Made by a program: the position numbers and the translations under genes. The notes beneath the pieces are model-generated. The model searched no databases, was not told the DNA's origin, and worked only from the letters and a program-made list of their open reading frames with translations. This document shows positions 8,300-16,714 of a stretch of DNA of 64,000 bases, one piece after another (the first letter of the stretch is position 1; each line of letters begins with the position of its first letter). The stretch is from an uncultured Bacteroidia bacterium (lineage in GTDB: Bacteria > Bacteroidota > Bacteroidia > Bacteroidales > F082), in the NCBI GenBank assembly GCA_902800965.1, contig CADCGK010000002.1, positions 248,001-312,000 of the forward strand, in the 5' to 3' direction.

Positions 8300-8670
8300 G
8301 AAACTTACTGACTTGTATTGGTTTATTGGTGTTGTTAAGCTCCTGTCGCGCCCCAAAGCAGCTGGATCCGCCCACACCAGTCCCGGAACACCAACCCATT
8401 TCGGGGATGGATTACTCTCCCACCAACCTGATTATCATGTATGATGCTGAGATCGGGAAAGAGCCTTTGCTGGCGGCCATCCAGGAGATCCAAGCCGAAA
8501 TCATCTATGATTATAATCTCATCACGGGAATGGCCATACGCAAACCTGAAACGATGACTCTGGAAGCTACCAAAGCCTATTTCGAAAACGTCAAAGGGGT
8601 GGTTTCCGTAGCCTACGACCATATCTATCGCATTGACGATCCCATCAAACCAAAACTTGAGGAACGATGA
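8296..8670 (+). CDS. small lipoprotein with possible inhibitor-I9-like fold
   Basis: Lipoprotein of 124 residues: signal with lipobox LSSC and Cys17, then a Pro-rich linker (residues 21-35) and a compact domain. The pattern LIIMYDA...LLAAIQEIQAEIIYDYNLITGMAIRKP...VVSVAYDHIY follows the beta-alpha-beta layout of subtilisin propeptide (I9) inhibitors. That is an inference from spacing of the strand with YDY, the GMAI turn and the final strand. If so it could inhibit or chaperone a periplasmic protease. Overlaps its neighbours at both ends by 4 bp (ATGA), so it is translationally coupled in the operon. Confidence 0.75.
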   Translation: MRNLLTCIGLLVLLSSCRAPKQLDPPTPVPEHQPISGMDYSPTNLIIMYDAEIGKEPLLAAIQEIQAEIIYDYNLITGMAIRKPETMTLEATKAYFENVKGVVSVAYDHIYRIDDPIKPKLEER

Positions 8671-9167
8671 GTTACTGTATCAGAAAAGCCAATCTTGATG
8701 ACCTGCCCGTCATCCTTAACCTTCGGGATCAAGCTCGCGAAATCATGCGCAGCTATGGCAACACGTTCCAGTGGCCCGACGGCTATCCCTACGATGAGAA
8801 ATTCATCCACGATATTGAACAAGGCTGCAGCTATGTGATGGCTGACCAAACTGGCGCCATCGTTGGGACCTTTGCTTTGATCCCTGGCCCCGACATCACC
8901 TATAAAGTCATTTATGACGGCCAATGGCTCGACGATGAACCTTATCATGTCATCCACCGTATTGCCAGCACCCCCGAATCTCACGGTATTTTGGATGCCG
9001 TTTTAGATTTCAGCGAATCCATCGCCCAAAACATCCGCATCGACACCCACGAGGCTAACATCATCATGCGAAAAGGTCTGGAAAAACACGGGTATCGGTA
9101 TTGTGGCATCATCCATCTTTTAAACGGCGACGAAAGGATGGCATTTCAGAAAAACGTATCTTTGTAA
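8667..9167 (+). CDS. GNAT family N-acetyltransferase
   Basis: Protein of 166 residues with GNAT layout: N-terminal YCIRKANLDDLPVILNLRDQA, a substrate loop containing FQWPDGYP, the central strand GAIVGTFALIPG and a C-terminal EANIIMRKGLEKHGYRYCGII that is the usual acetyl-CoA-proximal helix-strand. The FQWPxGYP pattern is frequent in a Bacteroidetes/Firmicutes subgroup whose substrate is not known to me. Overlaps the lipoprotein gene by 4 bp and is followed after 6 bp by the omega-amidase-like gene. Confidence 0.85.
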   Translation: MSYCIRKANLDDLPVILNLRDQAREIMRSYGNTFQWPDGYPYDEKFIHDIEQGCSYVMADQTGAIVGTFALIPGPDITYKVIYDGQWLDDEPYHVIHRIASTPESHGILDAVLDFSESIAQNIRIDTHEANIIMRKGLEKHGYRYCGIIHLLNGDERMAFQKNVSL

Positions 9168-9173
9168 CCGATT

Positions 9174-9965
9174 ATGGACAATTTGAAAATCACCATCATC
9201 CAAGCCGATCTCCGTTGGGAGGACCCACAAAGCAACCGGGATCATTTCGATCAGCTATTGAAAGAAGTGCCCTCCGGCACCGATCTGGTGTTGCTTCCCG
9301 AGACCTTCAACACTGGGTTTCCGGTGGATCCTCTAAAGTTTGCCGAAACACTTGACGGACCTACCATGAACTGGCTTAGTGCCAAGGCCAAAGCGTTGGA
9401 TGCCGTGATTTGTGGCACCCTGCTTCTAAATCTTGATGGCCATTACCATAACAGCTTGGTGTGGATGCGCCCCGACGGCAGCTATGAATTGTATCACAAA
9501 CGGCACACCTTTGCGATCGGGGGAGAAAAGGAGCCCATCGAGCCCGGCACGGAATCCCTGATTGTAGAGTTGAACGGCTGGAAGATCAAGCCCATGGTTT
9601 GCTACGATATCCGTTTCCCTTTATGGGCCAGGAACCACTATCAGGACGGAGTTTACGATTACGATCTAGGCATCTATCTGGCGAACTTCCCCCAATCAAG
9701 GATTGAGGTATGGAACACGTTGCTGAAGTCCCGTGCCATCGAAAACCAAGCCTATTATATCGGCGTGAACCGCATCGGCGACGATCCCGAAGGTGTACAT
9801 TACAATGGCCATTCCCAGGTGGTCAGTCCTAAAGGCAAAGTCACCACTAAAGCAGAAACAGACACCGAAGCCATCCTATCCTGCACCTTGGATTACGAAA
9901 AACTCCAGAACTTTCGTGAGAAATTCCCTATCGGCAAAGATTGGGATGATTATAAATTCGTTTAA
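9174..9965 (+). CDS. carbon-nitrogen hydrolase, omega-amidase-like
   Basis: Nitrilase-superfamily amidase of 263 residues with the complete catalytic triad: Glu43 in LVLLPETFNTGF, Lys109 in LYHKRHTF and Cys143 in MVCYDIRFPLWARN. The motifs and length match the YafV/Nit2 omega-amidase branch, which hydrolyses alpha-ketoglutaramate or alpha-ketosuccinamate, so a metabolite-repair role is likely. Cytoplasmic, no signal. The stop codon sits inside a 9-base tandem repeat (9952-9978). Sixth gene of the operon, 24 bp before tadA. Confidence 0.88.
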   Translation: MDNLKITIIQADLRWEDPQSNRDHFDQLLKEVPSGTDLVLLPETFNTGFPVDPLKFAETLDGPTMNWLSAKAKALDAVICGTLLLNLDGHYHNSLVWMRPDGSYELYHKRHTFAIGGEKEPIEPGTESLIVELNGWKIKPMVCYDIRFPLWARNHYQDGVYDYDLGIYLANFPQSRIEVWNTLLKSRAIENQAYYIGVNRIGDDPEGVHYNGHSQVVSPKGKVTTKAETDTEAILSCTLDYEKLQNFREKFPIGKDWDDYKFV

Positions 9966-9978
9966 TTCGTATAATTCG
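9952..9978 (+). repeat. 9-base tandem repeat spanning a stop codon
   Basis: Three units ending AATTCG (ATAAATTCG, TTTAATTCG, TATAATTCG) cover the last codons and stop of the omega-amidase gene and reach to within 12 bases of the tadA start. Confidence 0.6.
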
Positions 9979-9989
9979 CCGCCACCATT

Positions 9990-10430
9990 ATGATCACCGT
10001 ATTCTCAGATGAGTATTATATGCGCCAAGCTTTCAAAGAGGCAGAATTGGCTCTGGAAGCCGATGAAATCCCCATAGGTGCTGTGGTAGTCTGCAACGAC
10101 AAGATCATTGCCCGGGCCCACAACCAGACCGAGATGCTCAACGACGTGACGGCCCATGCCGAGATGCTTGCCATCACCGCAGCCGCCAACGCCCTTGGTG
10201 CCAAATACCTCGACGAATGCACCCTCTACGTCACCCTAGAGCCGTGCCCCATGTGCGCCGGCGCCCTCGCCCACAGCCACATCGGCAAGGTGGTCTATGC
10301 CGCCGACGATCCCAAAAACGGATTCTCAAAATATGGCAACATGCTACATCCCAAAACAAAACTTGTCGCTGGTGTGATGAAGAATGAGTGCCTCTCCTTA
10401 CTAACAAGTTTTTTCAAGAAGAAAAGATAA
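9990..10430 (+). CDS. tadA: tRNA-specific adenosine deaminase
   Basis: Zinc deaminase that converts the wobble adenosine A34 of tRNA-Arg(ACG) to inosine. Sequence of 146 residues shows the canonical motifs: zinc ligand His56 and catalytic Glu58 in VTAHAEMLAI, and zinc ligands Cys86 and Cys89 in EPCPMCAGAL. The N-terminal YMRQAFKEAELALEADEIPIGAV is the standard TadA start and the C-terminal CLSLLTSFFKKKR the standard helix. Last gene of the 6242-10430 operon. After it the base composition turns AT-rich. Confidence 0.95.
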   Translation: MITVFSDEYYMRQAFKEAELALEADEIPIGAVVVCNDKIIARAHNQTEMLNDVTAHAEMLAITAAANALGAKYLDECTLYVTLEPCPMCAGALAHSHIGKVVYAADDPKNGFSKYGNMLHPKTKLVAGVMKNECLSLLTSFFKKKR

Positions 10431-10492
10431 GGGATTTTGCGCAAAATGAATGTTTCTGCGCATTGTTTTTCACTGGTTTTTTGCGAAGATAG

Positions 10493-10998
10493 TGGTATTC
10501 TGAATCCATAATCACTCAACACGACATTGAAAAACTTATCATCACGGTCAGAGGAGAACAGGTTCTTATTGATCAAGATGTTGCTAAACTCTATTACGTA
10601 ACAACAAAACGTTTAAACCAACAGGCTAATCGTAATTCAGAAAGGTTCCCAAGTAGTTTCCGATTCACTCTAACAGAAGCAGAACGAGACGAGGTGGTTG
10701 CAAATTGCAACCACCTCAAATCACTAAAGTATCGTCCCACATTACCATACGCATTCACCGAACAAGGAATAGGACAACTATCAACCGTTTTACATAGCAA
10801 GAAAGCCATTGAAACAAGCATCAAAATAATGAACGCTTTCGTCGCAATCAACTCCCCCACCGAAACCATGACCGGTTTTTGATCATCGATGACAAGGTAT
10901 ATTTTATAGGTGCCAGTTTGAAGGACATCGGCTCCGGACTATGTGCCGTCGCCGAGATGGAGATTGAGCCGAAGATTATTCTAGGATTGATCAAATAA
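10493..10998 (+). pseudogene. ORF6N-domain protein remnant (internal deletion, no start codon)
   Basis: Frame 2 from about 10502 reads ITQHDIEKLIITVRGEQVLI, then KLYYVTTKRLNQQANRN, ERFPSSFRFTLT and LPYAFTEQGIGQLSTVLHS: a nearly full ORF6N domain, as found in phage antirepressor-like and mobile-element proteins. It stops at TGA 10880. In the next frame the sequence RFLIIDDKVYFIGASLKDIG (about 10873-10932) matches the usual C-terminal end of chromosomal ORF6N proteins and runs to TAA 10996. The middle section expected between them is missing, the two parts are in different frames and no ATG precedes the first part. A decayed gene with an internal deletion is the simplest reading. Confidence 0.8.
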
Positions 10999-11015
10999 TA
11001 AAACACAAAAAAATG

Positions 11016-11024
11016 TATCTTTGC
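11016..11024 (+). promoter_or_regulatory. Bacteroidetes -7 box
   Basis: TATCTTTGC matches TAnnTTTG and lies 30 bases before ATG 11054. It overlaps the longer in-frame start at 11021, which is therefore rejected. Confidence 0.65.
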
Positions 11025-11053
11025 TTTTGAAAAACCTAGAAAACACCACTGTC

Positions 11054-11623
11054 ATGAAGAACATTATTTGCTTTGAAACAGAATGGCTATATAACCACCA
11101 AGATAAGCAAAATAGGTTTAATTTGAACACCCAACCAATATTACAATGGCTTAAAGAGTTTTATAACATTGAAGTTATCTATAGGAAAATACTTACTCGT
11201 AATGACATAGGTTATTACATGGATTATTTCAACGATAGACGGAGGTTTAAAAATTATCAAATAATATATATAGCTGCCCACGGCACAAGTCAATCAATTT
11301 ATCTTGAAGGAGAAGAAGATCCTTTAAAACTGTCTGAATTAGCTCAAATAGTCCCTGGTTTTTTCGAAGATCGAATTGTTCACTTCAGCAGTTGTACAAC
11401 AATGAGAAATTTCGAGGCTGTATCAGAATTCAAGAAACAAACCCACGCTTTACGTGTTAGTGGATATTGTAAAAAAGTTGATGCTATGGATTCTGCCATT
11501 CTTGATATGGCTTATCTTAATGCACTCCAAAACTTCAAAGTCAAAACCATAGAAAAAGAGGCAAGTAAATTCCAGCAGCACTACGCCTCTTTAATTGATT
11601 ATTTGCAGTTTCAAATTGTTTAA
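11054..11623 (+). CDS. putative caspase/CHAT-like cysteine peptidase fold protein
   Basis: Protein of 189 residues without signal peptide. The stretch YQIIYIAAHGTSQSIYL places His76-Gly77 at the end of a hydrophobic strand, and DRIVHFSSCTTMRNF places Cys114 at the end of the next, 38 residues on. This His-Gly / Ser-Cys arrangement after two strands is the catalytic dyad layout of caspase-like and CHAT proteases. I recall similar stand-alone proteins starting MKNIxCxETEW annotated as a domain of unknown function. No regulatory or repeat domain is attached, so activity is inferred only. The gene is AT-rich compared with tadA and dnaK on either side and follows a decayed ORF6N gene, which suggests acquisition by transfer. 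Confidence 0.65.
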   Translation: MKNIICFETEWLYNHQDKQNRFNLNTQPILQWLKEFYNIEVIYRKILTRNDIGYYMDYFNDRRRFKNYQIIYIAAHGTSQSIYLEGEEDPLKLSELAQIVPGFFEDRIVHFSSCTTMRNFEAVSEFKKQTHALRVSGYCKKVDAMDSAILDMAYLNALQNFKVKTIEKEASKFQQHYASLIDYLQFQIV

Positions 11624-11692
11624 ATCTGCCAAATTGTCAGCCCCAACCCCTACCAAGCCCTTTGGCATAATCCTTGACTAAAAGAGCGCGTC

Positions 11693-11711
11693 GCCGCCAT
11701 CCAACGGCGGC
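11693..11711 (+). promoter_or_regulatory. small hairpin in dnaK upstream region
   Basis: GCCGCC and GGCGGC pair around a 7-base loop about 50 bases before the dnaK start. No CIRCE inverted repeat is visible. An AGGAGA ribosome-binding-like sequence lies close to the ATG at 11761. Role of the hairpin unknown. Confidence 0.35.
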
Positions 11712-11760
11712 ACCCGAAACTGAAAAAGTATTAGTTAATTAAAAATAGGAGAAACAAATT

Positions 11761-13710
11761 ATGTCAAAGATCATTGGTATCGATTTAGGAACCACCAACT
11801 CATGCGTTTCCGTCATGGAAGGCAGCGAGCCGGTCGTCATCGCCAACAGCGAAGGCCACCGCACCACCCCTTCCGTTGTCGCTTTCACCGACAACGGCGA
11901 GCGTAAGGTCGGCGAGCCTGCCAAACGTCAGGCTATCACCAACCCGCAACGCACCATTTATTCCATCAAGCGTTTCATGGGCGAGACCTACGACAAGGTC
12001 GCAGCCGAGATGCGCCGTGTGCCTTACAAAGTAGTGCAAGGCCCCAACAACACCCCACGTATCGACATCGACGGCAAGACCTACACCCCGCAGGAAATCT
12101 CCGCCATGGTGCTTCAGAAGATGAAGAAGACCGCTGAGGACTACCTCGGCCAGACCGTGACTGAAGCCGTCATCACCGTGCCGGCTTACTTCAGCGACTC
12201 ACAACGTCAGGCCACCAAGGAAGCTGGTGAGATCGCCGGTCTGAAAGTGCGCCGTATCGTCAACGAACCTACCGCAGCAGCCCTGGCTTACGGCTTGGAC
12301 AAGAAGAAGAGCGATGCCAAAGTGGCCGTCTATGACCTCGGCGGCGGAACCTTCGATATCTCCATCCTGGAACTCGGTGACGGTGTGTTCGAGGTGAAAT
12401 CCACCAACGGTAACACCCACCTCGGCGGCGACGACTTCGACGAAGTCATCATCAACTGGCTGGCTGAGGAGTTCATGAAGGACAACAGCGGCATCGACCT
12501 CCGTAAGGACCCGATGGCCCTGCAACGTCTGAAGGAAGCTGCCGAAAAGGCTAAGATTGAGTTGAGCTCTTCGAGCGAGACCGAGATCAACCTGCCTTAC
12601 ATCATGCCCGTCAACGGCATCCCACAGCACTTGGTCCGCACCTTGAGCCGTGCCAAGTTCGAGCAGCTCTCCGATCATCTGATCCAGGCCACCCTCGAAC
12701 CCTGCCGTAAGGCCCTGCAAGATGCTGGTTTGAGTGTCAGCGACATCGACGAGGTCATCCTCGTGGGCGGCTCCACACGTATCCCCGCCATCCAGAACAT
12801 CGTCCGCGACTTCTTCAAGAAGGAACCTTCGAAGGGCGTCAACCCCGATGAGGTGGTCGCCATCGGTGCCTCCATCCAGGGCGGCGTGCTCACCGGCGAG
12901 GTGAAAGACGTGCTGCTGCTTGATGTCACTCCTCTGTCACTGGGTATCGAGACCCTCGGTGGCGTGATGACCAAGCTCATCGAGAGCAACACCACCATCC
13001 CGACCAAGAAGTCGGAGGTGTTCTCCACCGCTGTCGACAACCAGCCTTCCGTGGAGATCCACGTGTTGCAAGGCGAGCGTCCCATGGCCAACCAGAACAA
13101 GACCATCGGCCGTTTCATCCTCGACAGCATCCCGCCAGCGCCGCGTGGCGTCCCGCAAATCGAAGTCACCTTCGACATCGACTCCAACGGCATCCTGAAC
13201 GTGAGCGCTAAGGACAAGGCCACGGGCAAGACCCAGAGCATCCGTATCGAGGCCTCTTCCGGCTTGACCGATGCCGAAATCGAACGCATGAAGAACGAAG
13301 CACAAGCCAACGCCGAAGCCGACAAGAAGGAACGTGAACGCATCGACAAGCTCAACCAGGCCGACAGCGTGATCTTCCAGACCGAGAAGCAGCTGAAGGA
13401 ATACGGCGACAAGCTGCCTGCTGACAAGAAGTCAGAAATCGAGAGCGCCCTCGCCAAGCTGAAGAGCGCCCACGAGGCCAAGGACATCGCCGGCATCGAC
13501 AACGCCATGAACGAGATGAATGCCATCTGGCAGAAAGCCTCCGAGGAGATGTACCGCAACGCTGGTGGCGCCCAAGGCGGCCCGCAAGGCGGCTTCGACC
13601 CGAACAACATGGGCGGCGGCTTCCAAGGCGGCAACAACGGCCAGAACAACGGCAACACCGGTGGTAACGATGACAACGTCACCGACGCCGACTTTGAGGA
13701 GGTCAAGTAA
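11761..13710 (+). CDS. dnaK: molecular chaperone DnaK (Hsp70)
   Basis: ATP-dependent Hsp70 chaperone, 649 residues. The N-terminal ATPase begins [18 protein letters not shown], contains the phosphate-2 signature [18 protein letters not shown] and the adenosine motif [13 protein letters not shown]. The substrate-binding beta domain follows with [15 protein letters not shown] and the alpha lid from about residue 510. The Gly/Gln/Asn-rich tail ends in DADFEEVK, the typical bacterial DnaK end. No dnaJ or grpE is adjacent. A bidirectional terminator follows at 13731. Confidence 0.98.
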   Translation: MSKIIGIDLGTTNSCVSVMEGSEPVVIANSEGHRTTPSVVAFTDNGERKVGEPAKRQAITNPQRTIYSIKRFMGETYDKVAAEMRRVPYKVVQGPNNTPRIDIDGKTYTPQEISAMVLQKMKKTAEDYLGQTVTEAVITVPAYFSDSQRQATKEAGEIAGLKVRRIVNEPTAAALAYGLDKKKSDAKVAVYDLGGGTFDISILELGDGVFEVKSTNGNTHLGGDDFDEVIINWLAEEFMKDNSGIDLRKDPMALQRLKEAAEKAKIELSSSSETEINLPYIMPVNGIPQHLVRTLSRAKFEQLSDHLIQATLEPCRKALQDAGLSVSDIDEVILVGGSTRIPAIQNIVRDFFKKEPSKGVNPDEVVAIGASIQGGVLTGEVKDVLLLDVTPLSLGIETLGGVMTKLIESNTTIPTKKSEVFSTAVDNQPSVEIHVLQGERPMANQNKTIGRFILDSIPPAPRGVPQIEVTFDIDSNGILNVSAKDKATGKTQSIRIEASSGLTDAEIERMKNEAQANAEADKKERERIDKLNQADSVIFQTEKQLKEYGDKLPADKKSEIESALAKLKSAHEAKDIAGIDNAMNEMNAIWQKASEEMYRNAGGAQGGPQGGFDPNNMGGGFQGGNNGQNNGNTGGNDDNVTDADFEEVK

Positions 13711-13730
13711 AACACATCCTTCTTCACAAC

Positions 13731-13768
13731 AAAAAACTCCCGCTTCAGTGATGAGGCGGGAGTTTTTG
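13731..13768. terminator. bidirectional terminator between dnaK and M28 peptidase
   Basis: AAAAACTCCCGC and its complement GCGGGAGTTTTT form a strong stem around an 11-base loop, with A tracts on the left and T tracts on the right, so it can end both convergent transcripts. Confidence 0.9.
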
Positions 13769-13778
13769 TATTAACACC

Positions 13779-15032
13779 TTAATACCGCTCCACAAAATCT
13801 GTCACCAGCTTGAAAACGGGCTCGTAGCTATCGAAGAGGGCATTCTCATACGTGTCATAGATCGTGTGGTAGTACTTGAAAGCATCGCCTCCCTCGTTCT
13901 CGAAGAAGATGCAGGGCACATGACGCACCGCAAAGGGATAATGATCGCTATTGGCGGCTAACTTGCCGCGGTTCAGCGACTTGAAATAGTGCTTTCTGTC
14001 GTTGATTTCCTCAAACAAAGCAAAACCGCGCATGCCTTCATTGCTGGCTTCGCAGTACTGCACTGGGTTGTTGTCGCCAATCATATCGATATTGAACAAG
14101 TATTTGATCTGCTCCAGCGGCACGATGGGATTCTTGGCATAATACTCCGAGCCCCGAAGGTTGGCATCCTCACCCGAGAAAGCGATGAAATACATGTCGT
14201 ATTCAGGTTTATTGATAACGTAATGAGCGGCCAAAGTGACAATGGCGGCAGTACCCGAAGCATTGTCGTTGGCACCAGCGTAATAGACCCTCTTACCGAG
14301 GTTGCCCAGATGGTCGTAATGGGCAGTAAAGACATAGCAGCTGTCATGCTTCCTCCCATCCACCTTGGCGATGACATTGAAGCATTCATAATCCTTCAAG
14401 AACTTGTTTTCCATGTCCAGCTTGATGGTCTTGGCGTCCTTCGGGAAACGGTACGGCACCCAGATGACAGGCTTGTCATAGACCTTTTCGCCATACGCCT
14501 TGTAGAACTTCAACGGCTCTTCCCAAGTAAAGAGAATCCCGGCGACGGCGTCAAAATCCTTGTTCTGCATACGCTTGAAATCCTTCCCGTGCTTGTAGCT
14601 GAACATGAAGTCGCAGACCACGAAAACGTTTTTGTTTTCAGGCTTTGCCAAATCATTGAAAATCTTTTCGGAATCATAATTGGCTGTGTCAATGTAATAA
14701 AGTCCAAACTCACCCTTGATGCTCGGGTTGAACTCGCGCACGGTGAAATCGACACCTGGAACCTGCTTCTTCCCGTCCACCCACATCTTCATCTTACCCG
14801 GGAAAGTGTTGATATCCAATTTAAAATATTGGCATATCACTCTATCAACACCCAAATAGGAGAATTCTTTTGCTAGGTACGCCCCAGCCTTGTTGGCCCC
14901 GTCTTTGGCATAGCCGCGCCCTTGGTATTTAGCCCTGCTCAATTCTTTGACAATCTTTTGATAATGCGCCAAATCTTGGGCATTCAACTGCATGGCAACC
15001 AAGGCCAGCAAAATCAGCATCAGTTTTTTCAT
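13779..15032 (-). CDS. M28 family zinc aminopeptidase/peptidase, secreted
   Basis: Secreted metallopeptidase of 417 residues with signal peptide MKKLMLILLALVAMQLNAQ. The M28 di-zinc site is complete: His238 in FTAHYDHLG, Asp256 in GANDNASG, catalytic Glu288 followed by Asp289 in FSGEDANLRGS, Asp316 in FNIDMIGD and His364 in NSDHYPF. Most relatives have Glu-Glu in the FxGEE motif; the Glu-to-Asp change at 289 (a metal ligand) is conservative. An N-terminal domain (about residues 75-225) of PA-like type precedes the catalytic half. No T9SS sorting domain, so periplasmic location is likely. Its -7 box is at 15087-15080. Confidence 0.9.
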   Translation of the reverse strand: MKKLMLILLALVAMQLNAQDLAHYQKIVKELSRAKYQGRGYAKDGANKAGAYLAKEFSYLGVDRVICQYFKLDINTFPGKMKMWVDGKKQVPGVDFTVREFNPSIKGEFGLYYIDTANYDSEKIFNDLAKPENKNVFVVCDFMFSYKHGKDFKRMQNKDFDAVAGILFTWEEPLKFYKAYGEKVYDKPVIWVPYRFPKDAKTIKLDMENKFLKDYECFNVIAKVDGRKHDSCYVFTAHYDHLGNLGKRVYYAGANDNASGTAAIVTLAAHYVINKPEYDMYFIAFSGEDANLRGSEYYAKNPIVPLEQIKYLFNIDMIGDNNPVQYCEASNEGMRGFALFEEINDRKHYFKSLNRGKLAANSDHYPFAVRHVPCIFFENEGGDAFKYYHTIYDTYENALFDSYEPVFKLVTDFVERY

Positions 15033-15079
15033 CGTCGATAGTTTGTTTGGATTCTATAAATTACTTTGTTTTAACCGCA

Positions 15080-15118
15080 CAAAAATACAATAATATCCAT
15101 AAAAAATCATAGCTTTGC
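15080..15118. promoter_or_regulatory. divergent promoter module A (M28 / C10 peptidase)
   Basis: Minus strand TATTTTTG (15087-15080) serves the M28 gene; plus strand TAGCTTTGC (15110-15118) serves the C10 gene. The segment from 15080 to about 15132 is nearly identical to the divergent region at 17493-17544. The plus -7 box overlaps an apparent longer start of the C10 gene at 15115, excluding it. Confidence 0.7.
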
Positions 15119-15141
15119 GGTGTGATTCAAAACTGGAAAAA

Positions 15142-16173
15142 ATGTCTAAACTGCTATCTTTATTGCTCGTTTTCTGCGCTCTGACTGGCTTTGCGCAAAC
15201 TCCTCTCCTTAAATCGCACTGGACACAGGATTATCCTTACAATCAGTTTTGTCCAGCGGATCCTTTTGAGAATTATGCCCATAGTTATGCAGGGTGTCCT
15301 GCCGTTGCCATGGGGCAGATCATCAATTATCTGCAAACGACGCAAAACACCCGCTTTGACGATGGTGATGACTATTATTCCAGTTACGCCGGTCGCAATT
15401 TCCATATTGACGATGATTGGGAGACTTATCTATTCCCTTCCTTCCCGCAGTTGAACGAGATGCTAGACTCCGTGGATGCCGCTTTCCAGCGCCACGAGGA
15501 ACTTAATGGCGAGCTGGCTGCTGCCGTGGTTTTTGCTTGCGGAACGGCTCTCACACAGGTCTATACAGCCTCGGGGTCATACGGCTCCGGCACATACGCA
15601 GTGAACCAAGCCTTTGAGGCCTACCAACGTTTTGGCTTTACTGACTGCGTGCTGTTTCGCGAGCCCGACTCCCTCATGTATGTCACCTTGATCTCCAATT
15701 TAAAGGCCGGTTATCCTGCCCATCTGGCTGTCGAGAATCCAGCTGGCACAGCTGGACACAACGTCGTCGTCGATGGCTATCGCGAATCAGATGGCAAGTT
15801 TCACATGAACTTCGGCTACGGTGGTGCTTACGACAACTGGTACGACATCCCTGATCCTAATTTCTTTTATGGGTTGACCAAATTGGAGGGAATCATCTTG
15901 AACATCATCCCTGCGACTCCGCCTACGGCAGTCCACGAGGCCTCCTTCCAACAGCAACTTGAAGTATATCCCAATCCTGTTTCAGACGTGCTTTATCTGA
16001 AGAACCTTCCTTCGGAAACGGTGCAGTATTCCATTTTCAATGTGTTAGGTCAGGAAGTGACTGCGGGTTCCACCAATGGAAGCATTTCCGTTGCTGGATT
16101 GAAGAAGGGAGTTTATTTCTTGCAAATCAAGGGCGAAGGACTTCTTGAAACGGCGAAGTTTGTGGTGAAATAA
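15142..16173 (+). CDS. C10 family (streptopain-like) cysteine peptidase with T9SS domain
   Basis: Secreted papain-like protease of the streptopain/interpain family, 343 residues. Signal peptide MSKLLSLLLVFCALTGFAQ, then directly the mature domain: catalytic Cys52 in YAGCPAVAMGQI, catalytic His206 in AGHNVVVDGY and the conserved FGYGGAYDNWY turn. There is no long inhibitory propeptide as in streptopain, so regulation would differ. Residues 274-343 are a T9SS type A sorting domain starting VYPNPVSDVLYL and ending KGVYFLQIKGEG...FVVK, so it is exported to the surface or medium. Start at 15142 follows the -7 box at 15110. Convergent with the phosphatidyltransferase. Confidence 0.9.
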   Translation: MSKLLSLLLVFCALTGFAQTPLLKSHWTQDYPYNQFCPADPFENYAHSYAGCPAVAMGQIINYLQTTQNTRFDDGDDYYSSYAGRNFHIDDDWETYLFPSFPQLNEMLDSVDAAFQRHEELNGELAAAVVFACGTALTQVYTASGSYGSGTYAVNQAFEAYQRFGFTDCVLFREPDSLMYVTLISNLKAGYPAHLAVENPAGTAGHNVVVDGYRESDGKFHMNFGYGGAYDNWYDIPDPNFFYGLTKLEGIILNIIPATPPTAVHEASFQQQLEVYPNPVSDVLYLKNLPSETVQYSIFNVLGQEVTAGSTNGSISVAGLKKGVYFLQIKGEGLLETAKFVVK

Positions 16174-16174
16174 T

Positions 16175-16705
16175 CTATGCTTGGCGGTTTCCCATTCTAG
16201 ACCTTGGTTTCTCCACCCCCGTTCTAATGAAATGACCTTCTTGAACGGCAGCAAAGGTAGCAAAAACCGCAGTAATGATGACGGGAATGATGGATCCCAA
16301 GAAAAATGTCAATGGGACTCCGGCAAAAAGCAGAACTCCTGTCAATTTATTCGCAATGGTATGAGGAAAGAGGCACTTCTTGTACATCACCAAGGCAGAT
16401 ATTTGGTTGATGACTTTAATGGCAACAATCGCTCCGCCCCAGATCCACAGCCACTTTGGGAACACCAACGAGGGTGTCAGTTTATAGCAGCAACAAGCCA
16501 CAAAGACAAAATCTGCCAAACTATCCAATAACGCCCCCGTCTTGCTTTCACATCCGAGTTTTCGGGCGAGATAGCCGTCTGCCATATCGCTTAGGCCACA
16601 GACAAAATAAATGACCCAGAAAGTACAGCTCTCGACTCTGAAAAATAGAAGGAAAACGGCCCCTAAAAATCGAAGTGCCGATATAGCATTTGGCAGATGT
16701 TTCAT
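16175..16705 (-). CDS. CDP-alcohol phosphatidyltransferase family membrane protein
   Basis: Inner-membrane enzyme of 176 residues transferring a phosphatidyl group from CDP-diacylglycerol to an alcohol (phospholipid synthesis). The full signature D-x2-DG-x2-AR-x8-G-x3-D-x3-D is present: DMADGYLAR ... KTGALLDSLAD, near residues 39-64. Several hydrophobic helices follow. Start set at the ATG at 16705, since the frame upstream begins with two TTG codons. It lies 10 bp after the flavin-binding protein gene on the same strand and is probably co-transcribed. Acceptor alcohol (glycerol phosphate, inositol or other) is not determined. Confidence 0.88.
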   Translation of the reverse strand: MKHLPNAISALRFLGAVFLLFFRVESCTFWVIYFVCGLSDMADGYLARKLGCESKTGALLDSLADFVFVACCCYKLTPSLVFPKWLWIWGGAIVAIKVINQISALVMYKKCLFPHTIANKLTGVLLFAGVPLTFFLGSIIPVIITAVFATFAAVQEGHFIRTGVEKPRSRMGNRQA

Positions 16706-16714
16706 CAACAATCT

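Noticed and set aside
11641..11760. CIRCE heat-shock operator upstream of dnaK
   Set aside because: No TTAGCACTC-type inverted repeat is present; only a short GC-rich hairpin.
13989..14876. 295-residue plus-strand frame opposite the M28 peptidase
   Set aside because: The minus frame has all M28 metal ligands; the plus frame is a shadow.
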